From positions 496,001 through 560,000 of the forward strand of contig JAUCEF010000016.1 of NCBI GenBank assembly GCA_033558025.1: a stretch of 64,000 nt of DNA, written 5' to 3'. The notes beneath the pieces are model-generated. The model searched no databases. It was given only the letters and a program-made list of their open reading frames with translations, and was not told where the DNA came from. A program made the translations under genes and the position numbers. The stretch comes from Phytophthora sp. 'mugwort'. Taxonomy: Eukaryota; Oomycota; Peronosporomycetes; Peronosporales; Peronosporaceae. Of the stretch, positions 10,925-23,093 are shown in pieces (positions within the stretch are counted from its first letter, which is position 1; each line of letters starts with the position of its first letter).

Positions 10925-11573
10925 TACTAAGATATGTATCGATTTTGAACTTTCTATATATGTCATGTGGAGTCCGGTAAGAAAGATTTTCGCGCTCATT
11001 TTTACCGCTCATGGCACGTTGCTCTGATCTATAACCTTCTTTTTAAGTACGTGATCAAAGTTTAGAATACATATTTTTATCGGAAATGTAGACTTAAACT
11101 AAATATGTTTTTGCGGACCGTATTGACCGCTAAGTTTCCCCCCTCACAACCATTTCGGCGCGAAGATGGAAAAGAGATTGCTGTCGGACGGAAGCGCATG
11201 CTGATTACCAAGCCCCGGAGGCGAACAAACGTTGGCGCACTACTCGTGCCGGCGCATCGCCAGTTTCGCAGGCTACTATCCCCATAACAGCGTGGGGGGG
11301 GGGGGCTCGTGGAGTTCAGGCGTGCGTGGACCAAGCTGCGAAGCGACGGGTGTCTTCAAAACCACCCACGTCCGACCTGGATAACCGCTATCCTTACATT
11401 AAGCCTGGGGGACCCAAAGGGGGAGGTGTCGACTTCCTCCTCGACGAGGAAGCCGTCCTCGATTTCATCGGCACCAGTATGGACGCAATAGACTCGGATT
11501 TCTCAAGTGCGACTGATTTCGGGGCCTTTTGGATGATATTGAGTATGCCCTCTACCTACGCGTGTGTGGTGGA

Positions 11574-12460
11574 CTAATATGCGCTGTGGGTGTCGATGAA
11601 CTCACGCAAGGGAGCGACATCGGTACTGGAGGACGTGGCGCAGCTCACGCTGAACAAGGACATGGGCACGGACGGGGCCGTGCCCGAGGAATTGACAGCG
11701 GAGACGGTGGGGCTGCAGAGGTGATTGCTGCAGGTGCGAAGGCGTGGTGAAACGGTATGAGGGAGAGGTAGGATACTAACTATGCTTGCAGTGCTAACAG
11801 GAACTGTGAGTGCCGGTGGTCTCACGCAAGGCAGAGGACCAAGTGCTGGAGGACGTGGCACCGCCAGGGCACATAGTGGTGGTGGAGACCGCGGACACGG
11901 CCTTGGACGGAAATGCACACAAGAGGCCGATGACGCGAGCATACAGGTAGATATGTTGCACGTGGACAGCAGTGACACCGCTGTCGACACGGAAGACGGC
12001 GCAGAGGATACGGCCGAGATGCTTGTCACAGATGCGAGTGGTGTGAGGCAATGGAGTGTGGATGGTGTTCGACACTAACAATGCGTTCTTGTGCAAATAG
12101 GATCTGTACGTGCCAGTGGCCTCAAACTACGCAATGGGGCAGCACGCCCACGTTGTGATGGCCGAGGACGTGGACACGGATGCGGACGTGCAGGAGGGCT
12201 CGGCGAAGTGATGGGACGATTTGATGTCGTGAACGTGGAAAGCAGCGATGATGCTTTCGATATTGATAAAGGCGTATACGCTTCTGCAGAGGCGACGATA
12301 ACAGGTGCAAATGACAGATAAGCGATTAGGCGATGCCGTTGGATACTAACTATTCGTATTGTGCTAATAGACTCAGTGCGTGCCGGTGGCATCATGCCCG
12401 GGAGCGGCGCCGACGCGAGAGGCCATGGCGGGGGCTCGCGTACGTGTTGGTGACCGACGA
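11574..12460 (+). repeat. Tandem exon-like cassettes with TACTAAC branch sites
   Basis: Four imperfect units of about 250-290 bp. Each encodes a Gly/Arg/His-rich stretch (for example GHGHGRGRARG, GRGRGHGCGRAG) and, in the fuller units, an acidic stretch (VESSDDAFDID, VDSSDTAVDTED). Three units are preceded by an intron-end-like block: GATACTAACTATGC...GCTAACAG near 11770-11810, ACACTAACAATGC...CAAATAG near 12068-12102, and GATACTAACTATTC...GCTAATAG near 12344-12370. Each block is followed by a similar exon start (GTGCCRGTGG). This looks like repeated duplication of one exon with its upstream intron, probably the N-terminal region of the piggyBac transposase gene. No continuous reading frame survives. 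Confidence 0.65.
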
Positions 12461-12869
12461 CGTGGATACTGACGAGGTTACGGGCGGGCGCGCACGAACA
12501 TGGGGGGTGGACGGCGTAGTGGAGGTGCTTCTCGTAATCTTGATGGTACTTCATTCGGTCAGTGGTGATGGCGTCGGTCTTGTTGTGTCACGTCTGGATT
12601 TTGGAGCCGTAGGCCAAAGCGAAATGCAAGTTGGTCGTGTTTACGCCCAAGCAGGAAACTTGAATGAAAGCGAAGGCCTATCGAGTGGTTGGAACTGCCT
12701 TTATCATTGGCCGTGTATGTCACCGACCAAGGAAGGGCAAGTATGCCTCGCTATTTCAAATCCGGTGGATAGACTCTCAGTTCCAACAATCGGTTGAGCA
12801 TGTCGGCGTGGGGACGGTACAGGCAGGTGTCAAGAACTATAGGGCCCTCTTGCTGCTGAAAAATCCCGA

Positions 12870-14740
12870 TTGGCACGGGCTAACCCCAGCATGATGGCAC
12901 GGACAAAATGGGAACTGGGCGATACATCAGAGCTGGACTTGGCGGAGGTGTGTGAGGAGTACGAGTTTTCAGATGAGCTCCCGACAAATCTTGTCGAGGT
13001 CGAGGCCATTAAGAACTTGCGGTTCGATTCGACGGCCCACTTAGACGCTCCACCGATTTGTATGCGCATCCCGACGGTTCCACGAGAACTCGACTGCGCT
13101 CCGAGTATAAACAGATTTTCGAGTACTCGGCCAGCTCTTGCTTTTTTGCCTATCTGCCGCTTCATTTTTTGGAGACAAGTACTGCACGAAACCAACGAGT
13201 ATGCTGTCACGAAGGAGATTTGAACGTCGGGTCCGTTCACATTGTCCGAGCTTATGGCTTTTTTTTAATCCTTTCTTCATGGATTTGAATGATAAGGGCG
13301 AGTTCTTGAACTATTGGGGACCTCAACCGGAAGACCTCATATTTTGGAGGAATCACACTTCATTGGATGGCATTATGAGTCTCAACCGATTCAAAGTTCT
13401 TAGGCGTTGCCTGAGTTTCAACGCAACCCCCACTCTTCGAAAAGATGCAGCGGCGCGTATCTGACCATTACTCAATTTACTGAAAGTAACAGGCGGCAAG
13501 TATATTGTGGTCGGTCGTGATGTTACCCTCGACGAGGCCAGTGTGGCTGGTCGGTCACGCCATGGGCGACACATGATTGTGTTCAACCCCATGAACCCAC
13601 CGGCAAATACCATTTCCGACTGTATATGATGTGCTGTTCTCCAAGTTGGATAGCGCTAAACTACCGATTGCATTGCAACAAGTCCGACATTGCCGATCGA
13701 CTTGAAGGTGTGGCTACAAGTCAAGAAGCGCAGTTGCTGCGAACCGAGCTGCCAAAGGTGTCTAAGAACAAACAACTCGTTCTAGAATTTACTCGACCTC
13801 TGTTTGGACCAGCCGTCTGGTGAACATGGACAATTATTATACTTCTGTCGAATTGCTACAAGAGCTTCGAATCAAAGGGTTGTACGGACGCGGAACAATT
13901 CGAACGAACAGCAAACATTTCCCGACGCACACAATTCATGATAAAGACCACGACAATTGTATTCGCGCTGATTTACGCCAGGCGGTTTCGCTAGAGCACG
14001 GAATGATAGCTCGTCCTGGTGAGACGGCAGTATTGTGAACATGGTGTCAAATGCTGACCCATCCACTGTGACCCCGTTGACTGGCATGGTTGGCAGCGAG
14101 GACGCTGCGTTTCTAGCGCCAACCTGTATCGGTGCATATAACAGCAACAAGCAAGGGGTTGACCGTCTTGATCAGATCCGAGGGCGATTTTTCAATAGCT
14201 GATGGTCATCCCTTCAAAAGGTGGCATAAGAAGCTAGCGCTGGCTTTGATAGATGATGCTAGGGCAAATGCATATCTAACTCGGCGCCTCGCGAGGCCGG
14301 AGCCAACAGCTCGAGATCCGCATCGCGCGTTTATGACGGAGCTCGTGAGGGAGCTAATCAATGGTTAGTGGGCTCAGGCACCTAGTGAGGACGCATACTA
14401 TTTGGAAGTGTTTTTCTGAGCAACTTGGAGGCTTCGTCGGCCAATGAAGAATGCCCGTCAAGCGTGCGTTCCGACCACAGCCAAGGTAGTCCTGCAACAA
14501 ATTGCTCGTCTGTGACGTCCAGGCAGATCTATGATGGTCACAACCGGAAACATCGTCGCTGCATCGTGTGCCGGTGGGAAGACCGATACCCCACAGAGGT
14601 GACAAATTATTGTCTCACGCACGGCGTGTGCCTTTGTCACGTAGGGCATCGTCAAGAAGCCAAACCTTGGATGTGCCCCCACGTCACGTGGACATGTTGG
14701 GAGAAATACCACAGATTTATAACCCCCAGCAAGTCTTCAC
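12870..14740 (+). pseudogene. piggyBac-like transposase, decayed (copy 2)
   Basis: Pieces in forward frames and in the expected order: acidic SELDLAEVCEEYEFSDELP (12930-12985); EYKQIFEYSASSCFF...LHETNEYAV (13100-13215), the start of the DDE domain; GEFLNYWGPQPEDLIFWRN (13297-13350) with FKVLRRCLSFNATPTLR; GRDVTLDEASVAGRSRHGRH (13510-13570) with the first catalytic Asp; NMDNYYTSVELLQELRIKGL (13823-13880) with the second; NMVSNADPSTVTPLTGM (14038-14085), where the third Asp region is degraded; NSNKQGVDRLDQIRGRFF (14141-14195); and a Cys-rich end CIVCRWEDRYPTEVTNYC (14552-14610). Frame shifts and stops throughout. It is different in sequence from the copy at 1-2820, so it belongs to another piggyBac subfamily. 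Confidence 0.85.
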
Positions 14741-14819
14741 GTTCATAGGCAACATCAGTCGAGGGTCAAAACTAGCCAAGCTACGCTGCGAAACCGTTGG
14801 TGATAGTGTTGAGGCTATG

Positions 14820-15660
14820 GAGAAGCCAGCCGCAGTGCGGGCGATAGCTACGGTCCTGGCGCGTAGTGCTGTAAGTGATGGGGAGCTTGCAAGTGCTGAT
14901 ATTCCAGGCGTTGCAGGACGTGGTGCTGGTCGCGCTGGGAATGGCGGAGGAGCTAAAGGTCTCGGGACATCCGAAAAATGCGGAGCTGCCAATTGTTTTG
15001 CAGGACGTAAGGCGTGCGACGAAGTTTGCGGAGCCCCTGCTCGAGTTGATGATGTCAATGGAGGACTCGGTCGAGAACTCATCGCAGTCGGTGAGGGCCG
15101 CGCTGGGCTTGGTGGAGCCGCTGAAGTGTCGTTGAACGCGGCGGGGATGGCGAAGGTCGTGGAGGACCCGGTGAGACTAGTGCGGTTGGTGATCGACTCG
15201 GCGGAACTGACGGCGGTGCAGGACTCGGCGATATTGGCGACGGTGGCGCAGGACTCGTCGGAAACGGTGTTGGAGAATTCGGCGGGACTACCTACGGTCA
15301 AGTAGCACTCAACCCAGCCGGCGAAGGTACTGCTAGAGTTGTCGACGGTTCTGCTGATGTTAATAACGATCGGTATGGACTCGGTAGAGCTATCGAAGTT
15401 TCCGCCGCACTTAGCGACGGTTTTGCAGAACTCGACGTCTGGTAGGAAATGCCGGAGGTGTCGAAGGTCGTGGGGTGCGTGGACGAGCTGGAGAAATCAA
15501 AGCCGGACGTGATGGAGCTGGTGCAGGACTCGCTGGACCTGGCGGAACTGAAGAAATTGGTGCGGGACGTAGCAGAGCGGGTGAGTTTGGTGGAGGACTT
15601 GGTGGAGCTGACGAAAGCTGTGGAACAATTGGCGACGTCGCGACCGCGATATTGCAGCTG
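14820..15660 (+). repeat. G/D-rich imperfect repeat block, plus orientation
   Basis: GC-rich short imperfect repeats around GGACTCGGCGG / GTGCAGGAC. One frame reads collagen-like (GLAGPGGTEEIGAGRSRAGE), another reads as a Val/Leu/Glu-rich helix (DVMELVQDSLDLAELKKLV). Which frame, if any, was coding is unclear. The end of the block (15449-15661) is inverted at 16441-16650. Confidence 0.5.
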
Positions 15661-16440
15661 ATGATTTTGACTGTGGAAAATCAACTACATATATATAGAT
15701 GCATAAATGTCGATTAATGTATGTGTAAAAGTTAGAATCTAGATGTGTAGATATACAAAGGGTGGCAGGCTGCCTTCCAGCTACATTGTGCTTCTACTTC
15801 GCGCACCAATCTCCAGCGTTTACAGAACGGCTGCGCACATGTTGTGCGATGTCTTGGACAGAATAAAGAGGTTGAGACCAGGAGGCGGGCGCGCTTTAGT
15901 GCACTAAGTTCCTGGATACCACCAACTTGGCGGTTTCTTCAAACAAAAATATATTTGGGAAGACGATTGTAGCATTACACGTTGGAGACTGGAACGATAG
16001 TGCTACGTCGCGTACGTCGGCCGATATCAGCGTCACCTTGTTGAGCTTGGGTAGCGCTGGAACGTGCCGTTTCGTGATAGTGTTTAAAAGCGCACAAAGC
16101 TCACCTCGAGTTCAACACCGATGCATGCAACGGCGTTAATAGTTAAGGCCACTTGAGCTAGAACGTTGCCGATTCCTGCACAAGCATCCAGAAACACATC
16201 ATCGCGCTTTAATGGGCCAATTGTCCTGCGTTCGACCAGCTAGTTGGTGAATATCTCTTGCATTTACATCCCCAAAAATCATATCCATCTTCCGTGCTGC
16301 TTCAGCCTGCGTGTATGGGTAATTGATACGGTTGATCACAGCAGCCGTACCGCGATCTCGACCGCTATGTCCGTCACGTACTAAACGGACTTCATCAGCT
16401 CCGTCAAGTCTTCCATGATCCTCTCGAACTCCATCACCTG

Positions 16441-16884
16441 CTATACGACTGTTACGAGCTTCACCAATTTCTCCATAGCTTTCGTCAGCTCCACCAAGCC
16501 CTCCACCGACCTCATCTTCTCTGCCACGTCCCGCACCACCGTCGTCAACTCCGTCAGGTCCGGTGAGTCCTTCACCAGCTCCATCACGTCCGGCTCGTCC
16601 ACGCACTCCACGACATCCGCCACCTCCGGCATGTCCTGAACGGCCGTCGATAGCGGTGCCACGACGTTGGGTAGCTCCGGCGAGTCCTGCTCGACCATCG
16701 TCGAGTACTGCGCCTGCGCCACCGTCGCCAACTCCGACAGATACCGCGCCGCCACGTACTGTGCTGATACGTTCGGCGCGACCATCAGCAACTTCGGCAC
16801 GCCCCCGTAAAGGAGCGCTACCTTCTTGGACGTTCCCGCTTCTCCCCCTCCGAAAAATTCCTTGTACGGTGGCGCTTTTGACAA
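16441..16884 (-). repeat. Inverted partner of the G/D-rich repeat block
   Basis: The minus strand carries the same module as 15449-15661: MPEVADVVECVDEPDVMEL versus MPEVSKVVGCVDELEKSKPD, then LVKDSPDLTELTTVVRDVAE versus LVQDSLDLAELKKLVRDVAE. An open frame of 147 codons spans it. The spacer of about 0.8 kb has no recognisable gene. Confidence 0.6.
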
Positions 16885-17336
16885 AGAAACACGGCGGAAG
16901 TTCGCTAAGTATTTCCGTATGTGCGTTTAAGACTAGTTAGGCGTAACTGGAGCTCTCGTGGAATACGCTTGGACCTGGCCATCCGGCGTGCCCCGTTTTT
17001 TACTCCATAGTTACTCGCAGGCCTTCACGTTCAAATTGGCAAGCAATCTGAACCAGAAATTTATCCCCCCAGCCGTGGAAGCTAGTCCGCATAGTTGATA
17101 GTGATCCGATGTATCTATCTTGACAACAGTATGCATCCAGCTGCATGTATGGATATCATTTGGAGTTACTATGATACCACGACTGGCGTGCAAGCAGGAT
17201 AGCATCAGGATGGGAAATGACAATTTTATGCTCCCAATAAAACAAATGACTCGAGATCTTACCATTTCATCGTCTTAACTTATCTTTCTGATTTGTAGAA
17301 ACAAAACCAGGTACAAGAAACCCCGTAATATTATGC

Positions 17337-17420
17337 AAAAGGGCGCTCCCAGCGCCCTTTTAGAGCGTAATTTTCACCGTGTTTTGGAAAACATCTTAAA
17401 GGGCGCTTTTGACCCCTTTT
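17337..17420. repeat. Right subterminal GGGCGC palindromes
   Basis: 17337-17361 is an almost perfect palindrome (AAAAGGGCGCTC...GCGCCCTTTT), and 17398-17420 is a degraded one (AAAGGGCGC...CCCCTTTT). They mirror the left-end palindromes of the piggyBac-like element. Confidence 0.7.
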
Positions 17421-17436
17421 ACCACGTAAGGGTTAA

Positions 17437-19349
17437 GAAGCGTAAGACGCTGCGCTACCGAGCTGGTCAGCGTGGTTGCGATTCGGAGGCACCGCTGAAC
17501 CTTTTCCAGCCGAATTCCCCAGTTCTCGATATTTATGTCCGAGTTGCCGATCCAGTATCCTAGTTGGCATCGATCCCAGATGATACCGCTGATTGACACC
17601 TGGTTTGCGTGGTACAGGCCAGTTCCGCGCGTGTAGCAAAGTACTGACAAAAACAGGAAGCCAGACTCACACAGCTCGTAACCTTCATGAAGCTATTCAT
17701 CGAGGATGGCTACGTGTCGGACGAGTCTTCGAACAGCTACGAGGACGATGTTCACAAGTTTGGACAGCTAGTCAGACAAATTAGTGACGTACCTGCGCAA
17801 GCAAAACGTAACTTCAGCGGGATTCAATGCTGTGCTGCAGACGATTGGACAGCTGCATAGAGATGTAGTTCTCAACTATGGCGTCGGCGCTTATCACCAG
17901 CGTCTTGCTATCACTCGCGTTGTAGATCCTTCACCACTTCGTCAGCATACCACACTGAAGCCACGGACATAAAGACTCAACAATACACGTGCACAATATC
18001 GCACGCTTGCCTTTTGAAGTTGCACACACGCATGCGCTTGTCGCTTGACTTTCGGTCGGTCTCAGTCATTCAAGGACAAAGCAAATTACCGATGGGTCAA
18101 ATCGAACCACCAACTCCAATTTATTTTGTGTTTTTGGGGGGGCTCTCCGTTGATGTTTTTTGTCCATTCCAACCTTGTGCGCGTTGGACACCCACACGCT
18201 TGGAATGAACAGACACTAGAAGCAATCTAGACAAGAACAACGCAAGAGCACCAGCATCTCCATCCCGAGCACAGCTCCACTACGGGGCCATCTCACTGAT
18301 CAAGTGTGCGTAGCATTGTCCTCAGTATCGCAACAAGCGTGCTGTGACTTTTGATAAGCAGGAACTTATGTCGTGACATTACAGTTGTCATGATATCAAT
18401 AAGGGTATAACGCTACAGAACCGGAAAGCGGAAGTTTGTCCTCGGGGGCACGAAGCGCTAAGAGCTCAGTGACAGTCATGATTATTCCCCTGGGAATCTC
18501 GTGGTACAGGCAAAGTTAGTCACCCACAATACATAGATATTTTCCTGGAAGACTCGACGGGGCATTAACCACCACAGTTCTTTGTAGCAGCAACAAACCC
18601 CGTTAGGTGCACCAATGCACGGCACATCCACTCGACTCACCCTCCTCGGTGGTCAGTCAAGCAGTGAACTCGTCCGGCGGAACTGCGCAGTCAATAATTA
18701 ACGTTCGACACTCAATTTGTTGGCCATGGTCGAATAACTGGGGGCGTAATTATACATGCCACCGTGTTCATATACGAAAACATTTTTAAGAATTAGTTCG
18801 ATATAATGTTCAGTGATATAGTCGGGCGATGGCCGGAGACGACGGATCTGTACCAGTTTAACTGGTACGCCTTGTTAAAACCGACTTAATCCAGAACCAA
18901 CGGTACTATTCGGGTTCTATGAGGCAATATCAAAATGGACTTTGAGAGAGGGGGCAATTACGCCTTGTTTTACAACCGCAAAAAATGAAATTCAATCAAA
19001 TTTGGTTCAAGAGCCGTGTATTCTTAAGCGTGTAAGTTCAACAATGAGCCCCGGAATTTCGTTCAGGGACACACCCTTAAGAGCGACGGCCAACAATTAA
19101 CGGTTCTGGGGATACCAGCTAATGGCGAGCGCTCCTATACGATTGTGTCACAAGGAGGCGAAGGAACGCGCAGGCAAGTAGTTACTGTCAGCACCGCACT
19201 GAACCGGGGCAGCTCGCTAACAGCAGCGGCTTCGATTTCAATCGCCGTATTTTTAGCCTTACTGCTCGGACCTCCCTCCAACACGACAACCTGCATATCA
19301 GGCTCGCTTCTGCCTTGTTTGTGCCTCATGCTCCCCCCAAACACACACG
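17437..19349. other. Gene-free stretch
   Basis: No supportable gene. A 19-bp perfect palindrome, GTACCAGTTTAACTGGTAC, lies at 18850-18868. A short acidic frame from 17686 has no recognisable family. Confidence 0.4.
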
Positions 19350-19425
19350 AACGGTGCTCACTGGTAGATCGCCAGGCGTAGCCGCCCGGAGGATGCTGGT
19401 TCGACTCCAGCCGTGACGTTCTGCA
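19350..19425 (+). ncRNA. tRNA-like sequence, likely SINE head or tRNA pseudogene
   Basis: Box A-like TGCTCACTGGT (19355-19365) and a perfect box B GGTTCGACTCC (19398-19408) have normal spacing. A perfect T-arm, GCTGG-TTCGACT-CCAGC, lies at 19395-19411. The acceptor and anticodon stems do not pair well, so this is not an intact tRNA gene. It fits a tRNA-derived SINE promoter head or a tRNA pseudogene. Confidence 0.5.
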
Positions 19426-22400
19426 CCACCATCTTTGTCATATTTACCTTCCATTGTTGATTGTTCCCGTGTCTTCGCCTGGGCTGAGGTCCACGAACGT
19501 CTGCGCCAGCGTGGAGATGAGTGCGCTAGAGATATTATTGTGCTTCACGCGCCGGCTTCCAGTTGGCAAGCAATACGTTGCCACAGCTGGCGAATGCTTT
19601 CCATGATACGACAAACGTCGTAGATCACTTCAGGTATTATAGACGTAGCCGCAAATGGTTTAACCCGCTGCGGTTTGCTCGCCGACATTGAGCTCCGGGC
19701 CGTCGTAATCGGTCGCTGCATCAAGATGGGGCAGTCGATAACGTCGGCGAGGTTGGCCCTCTTCTTGTTTTTTTGCAGGCGAGCGCAGCGAAAATGACGA
19801 ACAGCGCCCCTTCGAGGGCCGCGAGGGTTTTCGGTAATACCCTGTTAAGTCACAGTGGCGGAAACCTTTACATCTGATGCGATACTTGTAGGATTTATTA
19901 TGTCGATGCACCTTGAACTCTTTCACGGAGCCGATCGGGTTGCGAGGCGGACAGAATGTGTGTATCTTGTGTTGCAGCCACAATACAATAAGTGAGAAGT
20001 CGCGTAGTAAGAAAGCGCCGTCTACTGAAGGCAACACATGGTGAGTATTGTACACAAGTCATTTGCTGTTATTAACACCCTCCGCGGTGCTTTCGGGTCC
20101 TAACTGGTAGCTGGCGTTTTCCAACGACCGTCTTCAGTGAGGAATGTCATCATGTTGCCTTATCGGAAGTGGTGAGGCGGGTGATCACTACTGAGGAAAA
20201 GAGTGAATGACTACTCTACTCTATTTCTGACGCTCAGGAAAGAGGGTTTCTTCCTCCCCTGCGTTAGTCTACTGCGTGCCAACGCGATCGTTACGAAACC
20301 GCCGATACCATCTCGAGGACAAAAGCGTAGTACTCGACGGCGATTGTCCAATGGATATCCGGGACCCCACATCGAGTTTTTACTTGTGGCTATCCGATGT
20401 AAAGTGAAGAGAGAATTAAGTTATCTACCGACTTATTCTATACGGCTTTCAGTTTGATTTGGGCCCGATACCCCCCGCTCACGGGTCTACAACCACGACC
20501 ACATTGCTGAGCCATCACTTCTTCGCTGCGGCTGAGGGCGATTTTCCGAACGGTCACCCCACGTTCCCATGCTGATCAAAGATATTCGAAGTCTTGACGC
20601 CCTCCCATATTGCCCCGGTGTCATAATAGATGCTGGATTCCTGCTACGACATTATTCTGTTTATCGACCCATTTTACAGTTGCCCTCGGGGGAGGGAGCT
20701 GTCGGTCTGTGATGCAATTGGGGATCGCCGTCACCAATGCCCTCGTTCAAGCGGTTCGCGCTATGAGTAGTGAACCTTTTCATCCTGAATTTACGAGAGG
20801 GCCAATGTTTCCTGCTGCCGAGTCCACGTGAGACTTCGTAGCTCGGAGACAACACCCCCACAGAACGAATGCTGTTTATATCGAGATACAAGTTCATGAA
20901 CCCCATCTTCGACGCGCTATTATTTCTGAAGGCGCGAAAAGAACTCCCGGTCGGTATCCTGTGGTGTTTTACATTGGGACATCTGGCCAACTTTTTTTAT
21001 GGTTGTGCGTATTGTGTTACTGACAAGACTACAGGAAAGAACTAAGATCACCATTCTAACTAACTGCGCCTTAAGCATCTGGACAACCTGCTTGCATCAA
21101 TATGGCTCGTGTATCCGTCCCGCTAAAAAGAGCAGCTGCTCAGGCCAGCGAAGACCCTAATAGATATAGCTCACACACCCTCTTTGCGGATGGAGCAACA
21201 AACATGTACGTTCGGGCGTAGATGAATTGACGGTCCGGTTCAACGCCCCCTGGGTCTCTGAGTCGTTCAGACGTACACAAGCTTACGCACAGAAACCGTG
21301 GTATCCCTCGCTTCAAAGCTAACAAGGGCAATTCGACCCTTCATCAACAGACATGCACATGACCATTCTGCGGGTCCGACCTCTCGTCCATTTTCGGATG
21401 AGCGGATGGTATTGCGTGCTCACCAACGAGGTATCGTTTGGCCACAAGATCTGGAAAGGTTTACTGACTACCTCCGCTGGTAAGGGCAGCCTCATTAATG
21501 CGGACAAAATAGATTGCTGGACTTTCACCTTTTGAGTTCCGCATGTAAGTTTAAAGCAAACATATCGATTAATTTCTACCGATAAATACTGGTACCTAAA
21601 GGGGCCGCCAAAGTATCGGCATTCATTTGGCGATGCCAGTAAACCCGCCCCGGACGTCTCACTCCCAGCGCGGGGAATCCTTCGCTCGACGTGAGAAGCT
21701 GGACGGCGCGACTGCGTTCGAGATATGCAATGACGCTCGCAACTATTCCAGGATCTTTTCCCTCACCTAATCAATGACGCCTATGGATCTGGATGGAAAT
21801 TCCTGTCTTGATATGGCTACGCAAAAAGACCACACTTGAACCCAGTGTTCAGACAAGAATGGTAGAAAGGGGAAATATACACAGGTAGTAAGCTGCCTCG
21901 GACCAAACCTGTAGAGTGAGTTAGTGACCTACGCGAACGTGTTCCCATTTCCTCGGCAATAGTATAATTAAATGATAAGGCGGTTGCCGACGTATACAGC
22001 GTGACAGGGTCCGAGGCGTCGTGGAGATCGGAGAGCGCCTTCAAAATGCATCACCGACTGTGTATGAGGGAAAGGAATCGCACTGGTCAGAAGCCACCTG
22101 CTAAACTCGACGGCATTGCTTGTGCTTTCATCGTGAAAGGTGAAGCGATGCTTGACTTCGAAGTAAAAAATAGATTGTGGACCAAACATGCCAGATTCTA
22201 CTGTAGTAATATTAGGAGCTTCGTATACGAATGAAGTAATATTGTGTTTTGCAGACACCTTTTTAGTTTCTGTCAACCAGAATGTCAATACAGTTGGGTG
22301 CGTTGCGCAGGCTAGATTAAGAAAAGATAACGCTCGGACTCTCGGACGGCAAGAAGCATAATTTCAAAGCCGATCCATTAAAGATTCCTGCGATAGTCGA

Positions 22401-22756
22401 AAGAGCCCGACATTTCCGCTATGATTCCGACAAGACGTTGTGGAAGTATGTGTGTTCAAACGGGGGAATCGACTCGAAATCTATGGCAACCTGAAATGCG
22501 CGTTGATGTCATGTTAATTTTAATTGTGATCCTCTTGTTTTAATGCTAGATCTGATAATTTACAGACAGGGGAATATCCTACTATTAGTCCAATTTTTGA
22601 TGTATATATAATATCCTTTCGTCGCGCGATTGAGAATGCATGTTCCGATATTGTTCCTTTGGGGTGGCTCCGTTAATTGCACCTGTGACATCGTTGCTCT
22701 GCAAAAATGATCAACTTGGTGCTCAGGAAGGATCCAAAGAGCGCGAAGCAATGATT
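19426..22756. other. Gene-free stretch
   Basis: Only short open frames without family resemblance. A 131-codon minus-strand frame (19660-20055) is basic and Cys-containing but unrecognised; it may be an old transposon scrap. I see no RNA gene or array. Confidence 0.4.
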
Positions 22757-22806
22757 CGACCTGCTAATGTTGCCATGAATTTCATTCATGGCAACATAGC
22801 AGGTCG
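22757..22806. repeat. 50-bp hairpin
   Basis: CGACCTGCTAATGTTGCCAT (from 22757) is inverted in GGCAACATAGCAGGTCG (to 22806), with one extra base in the left arm and a loop of a few bases. It may be a miniature inverted-repeat insertion. Confidence 0.75.
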
Positions 22807-23093
22807 TTCATTCAAGGCGTGCTTATGCGACAACTGGTGGGGCATTTGCGTAAGCAGCTACGATCTGGTACAATTAGCAGGAAGTTCGAGCTTTCAGCCC
22901 CATACAAAACACAGCTGTGACACGCTAGATCCGTCTGCCCTGTCACGGCCTAACTAGCACTATTGCAAGTGGGTATTGCAAGCCTTTCGGCACCATCTCG
23001 ATGGTGGTGGTATCGCTTCATCAGATTTAATCCAGAATTAGTCAGCCGATGATATAGAAAACAATACACGTGTTTTCGTTGCGCCTGTCTAGT

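Larger units (their letters stand above)
10158..17436. mobile_element. piggyBac-like DNA transposon, full length, decayed
   Basis: The 7279-bp unit is flanked by TTAA (10158-10161 and 17433-17436), the target site used by piggyBac elements. The left end reads TTAACCCTTTCGTGCGCC; the right end on the minus strand reads TTAACCCTTACGTGGTAAAA. Inside each end are two GGGCGC-type palindromes. The interior carries a decayed piggyBac transposase on the plus strand (12870-14740), preceded by tandem exon-like cassettes and followed by an inverted pair of G/D-rich repeats. No frame is intact, so it cannot move by itself, although its ends could be used by a transposase acting in trans. Confidence 0.8.

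Noticed and set aside
14568..15305. Long plus-strand open frame with Gly/Ala-rich, collagen-like sequence
   Set aside because: GC-rich imperfect repeats keep several frames open at once; the frame starts inside the decayed piggyBac C-terminus and has no family support.
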